From: Gemmatimonadales bacterium
GTDB lineage: Bacteria; Gemmatimonadota; Gemmatimonadetes; Gemmatimonadales; JACORV01
Assembly (NCBI GenBank): GCA_030697825.1
Contig: JAUYOW010000314.1
Coordinates: forward strand, 1-38,583
Direction of reading: 5' to 3'
Length of the DNA stretch: 38,583 bases
Below the pieces are notes generated by a model. That model worked only from the letters and a program-made list of their open reading frames with translations. It was not told the origin of the DNA and ran no database searches. Shown here in pieces: positions 16,400 to 23,389 of this stretch. The stretch's first letter is position 1; each line of letters opens with the position of its first letter. The position numbers and the translations under genes are program-made.

Positions 16400-16768
16400 T
16401 CAAGCGGACTGGCCGCTCTGAGGCGGCGCTTCGATCTCCTTCTTGGGCTCCTCTTTCGAAACCGTCTTGTCACCGCCGCCGGCGACCTGATCCACCACCG
16501 ATTTCCCGGCGGCGGCAAGCCCCGACATGACGCGTCCCGCGCCCGACATCACGTCCATGGTGCCCTTGATCGCGGACACCGACACCTGGCCGGCACGCAG
16601 CGTGTCCTCGACCGTCTCGGCCAGCTTCTGGAAGGGAGAGGGCTCGGTGGGGGTGCGAGCCGCGTACTTGGATTCCAGGAACTCGATGTAGTCGAGCACC
16701 TGGTAGACCCGCTCGTCGGGGAGCGTTTCCAGCTTGCGGTCGATGCGCTTTCTCAGGAACTCGTTCAT
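16400..16768 (-). CDS. Small helical protein of unknown function
   Basis: A 122-residue protein. The N-terminal 38 residues ([20 protein letters not shown], then [14 protein letters not shown]) resemble the helical start of DUF2281-type and similar small proteins; the middle is an Ala/Gly/Ser-rich helix ([20 protein letters not shown]), and the tail is charged and Pro/Gln-rich ([16 protein letters not shown]). No catalytic motif or clear membrane segment is seen. ATG at 16768 overlaps the stop of the upstream SH3 gene (ATGA), so the two are almost certainly cotranscribed. Function unknown. Confidence 0.75.
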   Translation of the reverse strand: MNEFLRKRIDRKLETLPDERVYQVLDYIEFLESKYAARTPTEPSPFQKLAETVEDTLRAGQVSVSAIKGTMDVMSGAGRVMSGLAAAGKSVVDQVAGGGDKTVSKEEPKKEIEAPPQSGQSA

Positions 16769-17820
16769 TGGGAGATGTCCACCAACTCGAGGATCGGATT
16801 GGCCAGGTAGGCGCTGCGGCCGTTCAGGACGCGGGCGACGATCTCAACGCGGGCCAGCGGCTCGAGACGCCCGACCTCGTCCAGTTTTGCCGCCGGAACG
16901 ACTACGTAGATGAACGCGTACTCGGGCGCGGGGCCGCGGGCCAGGATGTACCGCTGGCCCGGCGCGAAGTCCGGGCGCAATTCGTCCGCGGTCTGAAGGC
17001 TGATGAACTGGATGGTCCAGCGAAGCAGCTTGCCGCGAAACTCGTCCGGCTGCGAACGCAGCTCGGCGGCCGAGACGCCGGTGAGGATGCCGGCGTCGGA
17101 CACGCGGATCTCGTTCTCGCGCACCCACCCCTGCGCCTCGACCCGCACCCAGCCGCCGGCGCGCGCCGTGATGCGGAGCGACGTCCCGGCCTCCAGCGTA
17201 CCGGCAGGCGCGGCGTCGGGCGCGCGGAAGAGCTGGAGTCGGCGGCGCGCCACCGCGCGGCGAGGGTCAACCTCCGCTGCTGCGGGCGGCGTCGCCTGCG
17301 CGACGGTCGTCTCGGCGCGCGGCGCGCTTGGCATGGTCGTGGCGCCCCCGCCGGTGAACGCCGCGGACGCCACCCACCCGGTCCGCCGCACGTGCACCCA
17401 CCCGCCGCGGCGCTCCACCTCGTCGAGCAGGCAACCCAGGACGAGCCGCGCCAGCACCCGACCGTTCGGGGTTTGGCGGAGGTTCTCAGCTGGCCCGCGC
17501 GCGATGGTCAGAGTGTGCCCGTCGCGGTTCGCGGGCTGGAGCGAACGCCGGAACACCCAGCCGTCGAGCGTGACCTCGGTGTGGCCTGAGCGGGCGCGGC
17601 CGCTCGTGACGGGCGCTCCGGTGTATATCCGGCCGAGGCGGGTGCCGCCCGGATCACTCAGGAAGGTCTCGTTGTCACGCTGGATTAGGGTCGCCTGTTG
17701 GGCGCGCGCGGCGCCGGCCAGCGGCCACGCGAGAACCCCGAGGACGGCCAGGTGAAGCAGGGCGCGTGTGGCTGGTAGGGGACGCCAGGTGGCGGTAGAT
17801 TGCACCGTTCGATACCGCAC
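16765..17820 (-). CDS. Exported protein with SH3-like domains
   Basis: About 351 residues with a signal peptide (LLHLAVLGVLAWPLAGAARA, cleavage before QQ). Two bacterial SH3-like segments follow: about residues 50-150 (GWVFRRSLQ, NLRQTPNGRVLARLVLGCLL, WVHVRRTGWV) and about 190-245 (RRLQLFRAPDAAPAGTLEAG, WVRVEAQGWVRENEI). The C-terminal 100 residues form an unrecognised domain. Such proteins often bind cell-wall or partner peptides in the periplasm. Start choice: GTG 17820 lies seven bases after the -10 of an excellent promoter; the ATG at 17829 overlaps that -10 and would not be transcribed from it, and GTG 17805 is an alternative. Function is not known. Confidence 0.75.
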   Translation of the reverse strand: MRYRTVQSTATWRPLPATRALLHLAVLGVLAWPLAGAARAQQATLIQRDNETFLSDPGGTRLGRIYTGAPVTSGRARSGHTEVTLDGWVFRRSLQPANRDGHTLTIARGPAENLRQTPNGRVLARLVLGCLLDEVERRGGWVHVRRTGWVASAAFTGGGATTMPSAPRAETTVAQATPPAAAEVDPRRAVARRRLQLFRAPDAAPAGTLEAGTSLRITARAGGWVRVEAQGWVRENEIRVSDAGILTGVSAAELRSQPDEFRGKLLRWTIQFISLQTADELRPDFAPGQRYILARGPAPEYAFIYVVVPAAKLDEVGRLEPLARVEIVARVLNGRSAYLANPILELVDISQ

Positions 17821-17827
17821 GAAAGTC

Positions 17828-17856
17828 ATTGTAGAGCATGGGAGTAGCGATGTCAA
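17828..17856 (-). promoter_or_regulatory. Strong sigma-70-type promoter overlapping the divergent gene's start
   Basis: On the minus strand TTGACA (17856-17851), exactly 17 bases, then TACAAT (17833-17828): a consensus -35, optimal spacing and a 5/6 -10. It drives the SH3-domain gene. The -35 element lies within the first codons of the divergent barrel-protein gene (ATG 17850), and the predicted transcript start, about 17821, coincides with the GTG at 17820. Confidence 0.75.
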
Positions 17857-18587
17857 ACGACTGGGTGGCGGTCGCGCCGACGCGTGGACGCGCAGTTGGG
17901 GTAGTCGGTCTTCGGTGCGCGGTGATCGGCTTGGCGATCGCGGCGCCCGTGCGCGCGCAGGTCGGGCACGACCCGGCCAGTTCGCCGTTCCATGACCTGA
18001 CCACGACCCAGGGCCTCACGGTCTCTTTCGGGCGTTTCGCGGGGGCCCGCACGGCCGCGGGCGTCGGCGCGAGGCCCGGGACGTACGTCGGCCTGCGCTT
18101 CGACACGCGCCTCTCCGGGCCCGCGGATTTCTGGGCATCGGTGGCGCGCGTCGCGAGCAGCCGCCGGGTGGTCAATCCTGACACGGTCGTCACGGTGACG
18201 GGGCCGGTGGACATGCCGCTCATCGCGGCAGACCTCGGCCTGGCGCTGAACCTGACGGGGGCCAAGACCTGGCACCGCCTCGCCCCGTACGTGGGGCTCG
18301 GGATCGGCGTGCTGTCGCCTACCAAGACGGTGACGGACCCAGGCGGCTACCAGGCCGCGACCAACTTCAGCTTCGTGCCGACTATCGGGACCCGCGTCTT
18401 CGTGGGACGGGCGCTCGCGATACGGATCGACGCGCGGGACTACTATTTCCGGTACGAGTGGCCGCTTTCGTACTACGGAAGCGTGGACGGCGTCTTTCCA
18501 CCCGTCTTCGACCCGTCCACGCCCGCCAGGCAGTGGACCCACAACTTCGCCCTCTCGGTGGGGCTGACGTACACTTTCACCTTCTAG
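17850..18587 (+). CDS. Probable outer-membrane beta-barrel protein
   Basis: A 245-residue exported protein: a long N-region, hydrophobic core about residues 18-36 (VGLRCAVIGLAIAAPVRAQ, cleavage after ARAQ or ARA), then alternating beta strands with Gly/Tyr/Phe-rich turns (APYVGLGIGVLSP, IRIDARDYYFRYEWPLSYYG) and a C-terminal strand ending in Phe (LSVGLTYTFTF), the BAM recognition pattern. No family was recognised. ATG at 17850 has GGGAG five bases upstream; ATG 17838 is a less likely alternative. It stands directly before the TupBC-type transporter genes (10-bp gap), so an uptake role across the outer membrane is conceivable but unproven. Confidence 0.75.
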   Translation: MSNDWVAVAPTRGRAVGVVGLRCAVIGLAIAAPVRAQVGHDPASSPFHDLTTTQGLTVSFGRFAGARTAAGVGARPGTYVGLRFDTRLSGPADFWASVARVASSRRVVNPDTVVTVTGPVDMPLIAADLGLALNLTGAKTWHRLAPYVGLGIGVLSPTKTVTDPGGYQAATNFSFVPTIGTRVFVGRALAIRIDARDYYFRYEWPLSYYGSVDGVFPPVFDPSTPARQWTHNFALSVGLTYTFTF

Positions 18588-18597
18588 CGCGCCGCCG

Positions 18598-19251
18598 ATG
18601 ACCTGGCCGCAGGCCGAGATCGTCGAGATCGCGGCCCTCTCGATCAAGGTCGCGGTGACGGCGACCGCGGTTTCGTGCGCGCTCGGCATCCCGCTGGGGC
18701 TGTGGCTCGGCGGCACCCGGTTCGCCGGCCGGCGAGGCCTGCTCGTCGTCCTCAACACGGCGCTCGCCTTCCCCACCGTCGTGGTCGGCCTGCTGGTCTT
18801 CCTCCTCCTCTCGCGTCGCGGACCCCTCGGCGGCCTCGGCCTGCTCTTCACGTGGCAGGCGATCGTGATCGCGGAAGTCATCCTCGCTCTTCCCATCGCC
18901 GCGGCGCTATCGGCGGCCGCCGTGCAAGCCGTGGACCCGCGGGTCCGCCGGACGGCGCTGACGCTGGGCGCGGGGCCGCTGCGCACGGCGTGGGTGGTCG
19001 CGCGCGAGGCGCGTTTCGCGCTCGCCGCGGCGGTCGTGGTGGCGTTCGGACGCGTGCTCTCCGAAGTTGGAGCGGCGATCATCGTGGGCGGCAACATCCG
19101 CCACCACACGCGCACGCTGACCACCGCCGTCACGCTGGCCACGTCGCAGGGCAACTTCGAGCTGGCAGTAGCGCTGGGCCTGGTGCTGTTCGCGCTGGCG
19201 CTGACGGTCAACGTGCTGCTCCAGCTCCTCCAGGGCCGCGGCGATGCTTGA
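18598..19251 (+). CDS. tupB: TupB-type tungstate/molybdate ABC permease
   Basis: A 217-residue ABC permease with about five to six membrane helices. The C-terminal block GRVLSEVGAAIIVGGNI then TRTLTTAVTLATSQGNFELA closely matches the TupB/WtpB oxyanion permease signature, and the short length is typical of TupB. It would move tungstate or molybdate into the cytoplasm using the ATPase encoded next. The ATG at 18598 follows the barrel gene by 10 bp; tupC starts inside its last codons (8-bp overlap). No substrate-binding protein gene (TupA type) is adjacent, which is odd for an uptake system. Substrate assignment rests on family and on the molybdopterin genes downstream. Confidence 0.85.
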   Translation: MTWPQAEIVEIAALSIKVAVTATAVSCALGIPLGLWLGGTRFAGRRGLLVVLNTALAFPTVVVGLLVFLLLSRRGPLGGLGLLFTWQAIVIAEVILALPIAAALSAAAVQAVDPRVRRTALTLGAGPLRTAWVVAREARFALAAAVVVAFGRVLSEVGAAIIVGGNIRHHTRTLTTAVTLATSQGNFELAVALGLVLFALALTVNVLLQLLQGRGDA

Positions 19252-20239
19252 GCTGTCCGGAGTGCGCCAAGCCTACGGGGACCGTACCGTCCTCGCGGTG
19301 GACGCGCTGGCGGTGGTGCGTGGCGAGCGGCTCGCGGTCGTCGGCCCCAACGGCTCGGGCAAGAGCACTCTGCTGCGCCTGCTCGCGTTCCTCGAGCCGC
19401 CGGCTGAAGGCACGATCCGCCTCGACGGCGCTCCGGTGACCAACGCCCGGGGACGCCGCGACGCGCGACGCCGCGTGACGCTCGTCGAGCAGCGCCCGTA
19501 CCTGTTCAAGGGCACCGTCGCCGACAACGTGCGGTTCGGGTTGCGCGCCCGTGGCATGACGGTGGGCGACGCCTCGCGCCGGACGGACGCCGCGCTCGTC
19601 CTGCTGCAGGCTCGGCAGCTGGCGGGCCGCGATGCGCGTGCTTTGTCCGAGGGCGAGATCCAGCGGGTGGCCTTGGCGCGCGCCTTGGCAACGGAACCCG
19701 ATGCGCTGCTCCTCGACGAGCCCGTATCCGGCGCCGACCGCGCGGCGCAGCACGCGCTCGCCGTGGCCATCAGCGAAGTCCAGGCGCGCCGGCCCATCGC
19801 GCTGGTCGTCGTGTCCCACCAGCTGGAGGACGCGTACCGCTGGGCCGACCGCATCCTCGCGCTGCACGATGGCCGACCTTCGGCGGTAACTCCCGAGAAC
19901 CTGTTCCGCGTGGAGCTCGCTGGAGGCGCGGCGATGCAGCGCGTCTCGCTCGGCCCGCTGGCGATCGAAGTGGTGACCGACAGGAACGGACCCGCGACGC
20001 TCGCCATCCCTCCGGACGAGATCGTGCTCTCCATTGAGCCGCTCCACTCTTCGGCCCGCAACGTGGTCCGGGGGCGTATCGTGCGCGTCGCCGAGCAGGG
20101 CGCCGCCGTGCGCGTCACCCTCGATGCCGGCGTGGAGCTGGTCGCCCTCATCACCAGGAAGAGCTTCGAGGAGATGGGACTGGCGGTCGGCGGGCCGGTT
20201 TATGCGTCTTTCAAGAGCGTGGCGGTAAGGGTGTTTTAG
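19244..20239 (+). CDS. tupC: TupC-type ABC transporter ATPase with TOBE domain
   Basis: A 331-residue ATPase. Walker A VVGPNGSGKSTLLRL (about residue 32), Q-loop VEQRPYLF, signature LSEGEIQRVALARAL (LSEGE rather than LSGGQ), Walker B ALLLDEPVSGAD and switch His SHQLEDAY are all present. The C-terminal 100 residues contain a TOBE/Mop-like oxyanion-binding segment (GRIVRVAEQGAAVRVTLDAG, ITRKSFEEMGLAVGGPVYAS), as in ModC-type ATPases, where it binds molybdate and tunes transport. It overlaps tupB by 8 bp. The pairing with a TupB permease and nearby molybdopterin genes supports tungstate or molybdate as substrate. Confidence 0.88.
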   Translation: MLELSGVRQAYGDRTVLAVDALAVVRGERLAVVGPNGSGKSTLLRLLAFLEPPAEGTIRLDGAPVTNARGRRDARRRVTLVEQRPYLFKGTVADNVRFGLRARGMTVGDASRRTDAALVLLQARQLAGRDARALSEGEIQRVALARALATEPDALLLDEPVSGADRAAQHALAVAISEVQARRPIALVVVSHQLEDAYRWADRILALHDGRPSAVTPENLFRVELAGGAAMQRVSLGPLAIEVVTDRNGPATLAIPPDEIVLSIEPLHSSARNVVRGRIVRVAEQGAAVRVTLDAGVELVALITRKSFEEMGLAVGGPVYASFKSVAVRVF

Positions 20240-20255
20240 CGGCTATCTTGGCTTG

Positions 20256-20681
20256 GTGTCCACTGTCCGCTTGACGCGCATCGTCCAGTTCAGCGCCGCC
20301 CACCGCTACTACCGGCCGGAGTGGAGCGTGGAGCGGAACACCGAGGTCTTCGGCGCGTGCGCCTCTCCTCACGGCCACGGCCACACCTACCAGTGCCACG
20401 TCACCGTCAAAGGCACGCCGGATCCCCTGACCGGCATGGTGATCGATCTGACGCTCCTCGATCGCGTGCTCAGCGAGGAGGTAGTCCAGCGGTTCGACCA
20501 CCGCAACCTCAACCACGACGTGCCCGAGTTCGCACCCGGGAAAGCGGTGCCGACGGGCGAGGCGCTCTGCCTCGACGTCTGGACGCGAGTGGCCGCGCGC
20601 CTCCCCGCGGGGTGCTCCCTCGACGCGGTGCGCGTGCAGGAAGAGCCGGCGCTCTTCGCCGAGTACCGGGGGGAGCCGTAG
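20256..20681 (+). CDS. queD: QueD/PTPS-family 6-carboxytetrahydropterin synthase
   Basis: A 141-residue T-fold enzyme of the 6-pyruvoyl-tetrahydropterin synthase/QueD family. Zinc-ligand His residues appear in FSAAHRYY and in CASPHGHGHTY, with the catalytic-type Cys just before the HGH motif; FDHRNLNHDVP and the Glu-containing VRVQEEPALFAEY complete the fold. QueD makes 6-carboxytetrahydropterin from dihydroneopterin triphosphate for queuosine synthesis; other PTPS relatives act in folate or biopterin routes, so the exact product is open. The start is GTG 20256 (TTG at 20253 possible). It follows tupC by 16 bp; a TATCTT (20244-20249) six bases before the GTG could be a -10, but no -35 was seen. 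Confidence 0.88.
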   Translation: MSTVRLTRIVQFSAAHRYYRPEWSVERNTEVFGACASPHGHGHTYQCHVTVKGTPDPLTGMVIDLTLLDRVLSEEVVQRFDHRNLNHDVPEFAPGKAVPTGEALCLDVWTRVAARLPAGCSLDAVRVQEEPALFAEYRGEP

Positions 20682-20683
20682 TC

Positions 20684-21415
20684 GTGCCGCACGCCACGAC
20701 GTCGGCGCTGGCGGCGGTCGAGGAGACGCCGGTCTGGCTGGAGGTCAACCACCAGCCGGCCGTCACCTGGATGTGCACTCCCGACCAGCTCGAGGAGCTG
20801 GTGGTGGGCTGGCTGCACGGCGAGGGTTACATCCGCACGTTGAAGGATCTGCTCTCGCTGCGCCCCTGCGCGACCGATCTCGGCTTCTGGGCCGAAGTGC
20901 CGGAGGAGCAAATGGCCGCGATCCGCGACGACGATCGTCGGCGGGTGCTGGCTTCGGGGTGCGGCGCGGTGAGCGTAGCCCTGGCCGATCCCGAGTCGCT
21001 CCCCAGAACCACGGCAAGGGGCGAGGCGCCGCCGGTCGAGCAGCTTCGCCTCTTGTTCAAGGAGCTTTTCCATCGCGGCAGGCGCTATCAGGAGACCGGA
21101 GGCATCCACGCGGCGGCGATCACCGACGGGACGTCGCTCCTGGCGCACGCCGAGGACATCGGCCGGCACAATGCGGTGGACAAGGTGATCGGCGGGATCA
21201 TGCTCGAGGGCGGTGGGCCCGCCGGCCTGGGTCTTCTGGTGACCGGGCGCATCTCGGCGGAGCTGGCCTTCAAGGCCGCGCGCGCGGGCCTCGCCTACGT
21301 CGCCACCATCTCCGTCCCTTCGACCCTCGCGCTGACCATCGCGCGTCGGGCCGGCGTCCTGCTGGTGGGCCGGGCGGTCTCCGGGTCACCACAGATGCAC
21401 CGGCCGGACCAGTAG
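20684..21415 (+). CDS. fdhD: FdhD-family sulfurtransferase, second cysteine absent
   Basis: A 243-residue FdhD-family protein, needed to sulfurate the molybdenum/tungsten cofactor of formate dehydrogenases. The N-terminal VEETPVWLEVN and DQLEELVVGWLHGEGYI, the C-terminal ETGGIHAAAITDG, HAEDIGRHNAVDKVIGG and LVTGRISAELAFKAARAG blocks are all typical. In E. coli FdhD a CxxC pair carries the persulfide; here the equivalent loop reads ASGCGAVSVAL, so only one of the pair remains. The start GTG 20684 is 2 bp after the queD stop and close to the expected homology. No formate dehydrogenase gene lies in the window; its target would be encoded elsewhere. Confidence 0.87.
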   Translation: MPHATTSALAAVEETPVWLEVNHQPAVTWMCTPDQLEELVVGWLHGEGYIRTLKDLLSLRPCATDLGFWAEVPEEQMAAIRDDDRRRVLASGCGAVSVALADPESLPRTTARGEAPPVEQLRLLFKELFHRGRRYQETGGIHAAAITDGTSLLAHAEDIGRHNAVDKVIGGIMLEGGGPAGLGLLVTGRISAELAFKAARAGLAYVATISVPSTLALTIARRAGVLLVGRAVSGSPQMHRPDQ

Positions 21416-21456
21416 CCGCCGCGGCCGGCCCGAAGCCCCCTCGACCTGGAGCGCTG

Positions 21457-22284
21457 ATGACCAAAGCCATGTTCGGACTGTGCGCGGCGGCGGCGTTGGC
21501 GTTCCCGGCTCAGGCGGCACGGGCCCAATCCGGCGACGAGCCGAACCTCATCTTCTCCATCACCGGCGGCTACACGGGCGGTGGGCAACTCTGGAAGCTC
21601 GACAGGCAGGCCGTCCAGGCTCCCAGCGGCCAGTTCGACACCCTGGCACTCGAGCGCCGCCTGCGCCCGGGGTTCTCGGCGGTGCTTGGTGCCACGTTCT
21701 TCGGCTCGGCCCACGTCGGCGTCGGGCTCGAGGTCGCCCTCTTCGCCCTCGGCTCGGAATCGCGATGCGCCCCCCGCGACTCGTTCCGCACCGACCCGCA
21801 GCGCCTCAACGAACAGACCTGCGCTTCGATCCAGGGCAAGCACATCCCCACCAGTATGGTCGCGTTCCAGGGCGGCCTTACGTACCAGTTCGGCGACCGC
21901 CTGGGGGCGCAGCCCTACCTTCGGGCCGGCGGGGGGCTCGCGATCCTCGGCAATTCGTTCGTTCAGACGACGGCGGAGGTCGTGTCCAACAACCCCACCA
22001 GCTGCCTGACGGGCTGCACGCGCCTCGTGCTGGACGCGCCCCAGAGGAAGGAATTCGTCTGGACGGCCACACTGGCGGCCGGCGTGGCGCTTCCCATGGG
22101 GCCGGGATACCGGTTCCGCGCGGAAGTCAGGGATGGGATCACCGCACTTCCGGTGGTGACCGGGCCCGCGAACCCCCTGTCCACCACGTTGTTCGCCGTG
22201 ACCGCCACATCCGTGCATCATGTGCTCTCGCTGACCTTCGGCATCGACGTGTTGCTCGAGCGCCGGCGGACCCGCCGCTACTGA
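21457..22284 (+). CDS. Probable outer-membrane beta-barrel protein
   Basis: A 275-residue exported protein with a signal peptide ending QAARAQ near residue 24. The body alternates amphipathic strands with Gly-rich turns (SITGGYTGGGQLW, YLRAGGGLAILGNSF, VLGATFFGSAHVGVG), and carries two Cys pairs in loops (RCAP...QTCAS and SCLTGC). The C-terminus ends LTFGIDVLLERRRTRRY. No family was recognised. ATG 21457 has GGAG upstream. Its stop TGA overlaps the apparent CTG start of mobA (CTGA). It lies within the molybdopterin run, but nothing in its sequence says it takes part in cofactor synthesis. Confidence 0.75.
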   Translation: MTKAMFGLCAAAALAFPAQAARAQSGDEPNLIFSITGGYTGGGQLWKLDRQAVQAPSGQFDTLALERRLRPGFSAVLGATFFGSAHVGVGLEVALFALGSESRCAPRDSFRTDPQRLNEQTCASIQGKHIPTSMVAFQGGLTYQFGDRLGAQPYLRAGGGLAILGNSFVQTTAEVVSNNPTSCLTGCTRLVLDAPQRKEFVWTATLAAGVALPMGPGYRFRAEVRDGITALPVVTGPANPLSTTLFAVTATSVHHVLSLTFGIDVLLERRRTRRY

Positions 22285-22886
22285 CGGCCGCCCGCGGCGC
22301 CGTGATCGCCGGCGGCGCTTCCACCCGGTACGCCGGGGTTCCGAAAGGACTGCTCGAGGTCGGCGGGCGCCGGCTCATCGACCGGGTCGTGGAAGCGCTT
22401 CACCAGGCGACCGGCGCACCGCCCGTCGTGATCGCGAACGCCCAGGACGCGGCGGCGTGGGTCCCGGGCCTCGCCGTGCACGCGGACGTCGTGCCTGACC
22501 AGGGTTCCCTAGGGGGGATCCTTACCGCGGTCGAGGCCCTGGGCGCGGCCGTTTGCGTGGCGTGGGACATGCCGTTCGTGCCCTCGGGCTTGCTGGCTGA
22601 ACTGGCGTCGCTGCTGGAGAACGCCGACGCCGCGCTGCCGGAGAGCGACTCCCGTCGTGGCCTCGAGCCGCTTTGCGCGGCCTACGGCCCGGCGTGCGGC
22701 CCGGCCATCCGGGCGGCGCTCGCCCGGGGTGACCAGCGAGCCATCGGATTCCACTCCGACGTGAGGGTGGCCCGGCTGCCGCGGGCGTCCGTGTTGCAGT
22801 ACGGCGACCCAGGCGTACTTTTCTTCAACGTGAATTCACCCCGAGACCTGTCGCGCGCGGAGGCGCTATGCCGGGCCCCCGGCTGA
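22281..22886 (+). CDS. mobA: MobA-type molybdenum cofactor guanylyltransferase, probable CTG start
   Basis: A nucleotidyltransferase of about 201 residues. The N-terminal substrate loop is AVIAGGASTRYAGVPKGLL, a variant of LAGGxSxRMGxxK with the Lys retained; VPDQGSLGGILTAVEALG and AWDMPFVPSGLL (the metal-binding Asp) follow, then GLEPLCAAY. MobA joins GMP to molybdopterin to form the bis-MGD cofactor precursor. The first strand of the fold begins at the codons GGC GCC GTG ATC, so GTG 22302 would remove part of it; CTG 22281, overlapping the preceding stop as CTGA, is therefore the likelier start. MobB follows with a 19-bp overlap. The possibility of an MobA relative such as a CTP-type transferase is small given the context. 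Confidence 0.83.
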   Translation: MTAARGAVIAGGASTRYAGVPKGLLEVGGRRLIDRVVEALHQATGAPPVVIANAQDAAAWVPGLAVHADVVPDQGSLGGILTAVEALGAAVCVAWDMPFVPSGLLAELASLLENADAALPESDSRRGLEPLCAAYGPACGPAIRAALARGDQRAIGFHSDVRVARLPRASVLQYGDPGVLFFNVNSPRDLSRAEALCRAPG

Positions 22887-23389
22887 TCGCGATCATAGGC
22901 AAGAAGAACGCCGGGAAGACGACCCTCGTCGTCGCCCTGGTGCGCGAGCTCATCCGTCGCGGCCACCGGGTCATGACCATCAAGCACGGCAGCCACCCGT
23001 TCGACATCGACGAGAAGGGTCGTGACACCTGGCGCCACATGCACGAGGGCGGCGCCGAGCGCGTGGTGATGGAGACGCCCAACTCGCGGGTGCTGATAGC
23101 GAAGCCGAATGAGCAGATGGGTCCGCGCGAGCTGGCCGGCCTGTACCTCGCCGACGCCCACTTCGTCGTGGTCGAGGGGTTCAAGTCTTCCGACCTGCCC
23201 AAGATCGAGGTGTACCGCGCGGCAGCGCACCCCGACCCGCTCTATTCTCCCGGAACGCCGGAAGCCAAGCACTACCTGGCCATCGTCACCGACGTGCGGG
23301 ACTACAAGGCGCCCATTCCCGTCCTCCGGTTCTCCGACACCGCCTGGCTCTACCGGCTCACCGACATCATCCTCCAGGGCGCGGGATGA
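22868..23389 (+). CDS. mobB: MobB-type GTP-binding Moco protein
   Basis: A 173-residue P-loop protein with Walker A GKKNAGKTTLVVALV (about residue 11-25), then TIKHGSHPFDIDEKGRDTWR, a block typical of MobB, and VVVEGFKSSDLPKIEVYR. MobB binds GTP and assists MobA or cofactor insertion; it is not essential in E. coli. ATG 22868 lies inside the end of mobA. The stop overlaps the next start (ATGA at 23386-23389), which implies tight translational linkage to a penicillin-binding protein gene. Confidence 0.92.
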   Translation: MPGPRLIAIIGKKNAGKTTLVVALVRELIRRGHRVMTIKHGSHPFDIDEKGRDTWRHMHEGGAERVVMETPNSRVLIAKPNEQMGPRELAGLYLADAHFVVVEGFKSSDLPKIEVYRAAAHPDPLYSPGTPEAKHYLAIVTDVRDYKAPIPVLRFSDTAWLYRLTDIILQGAG

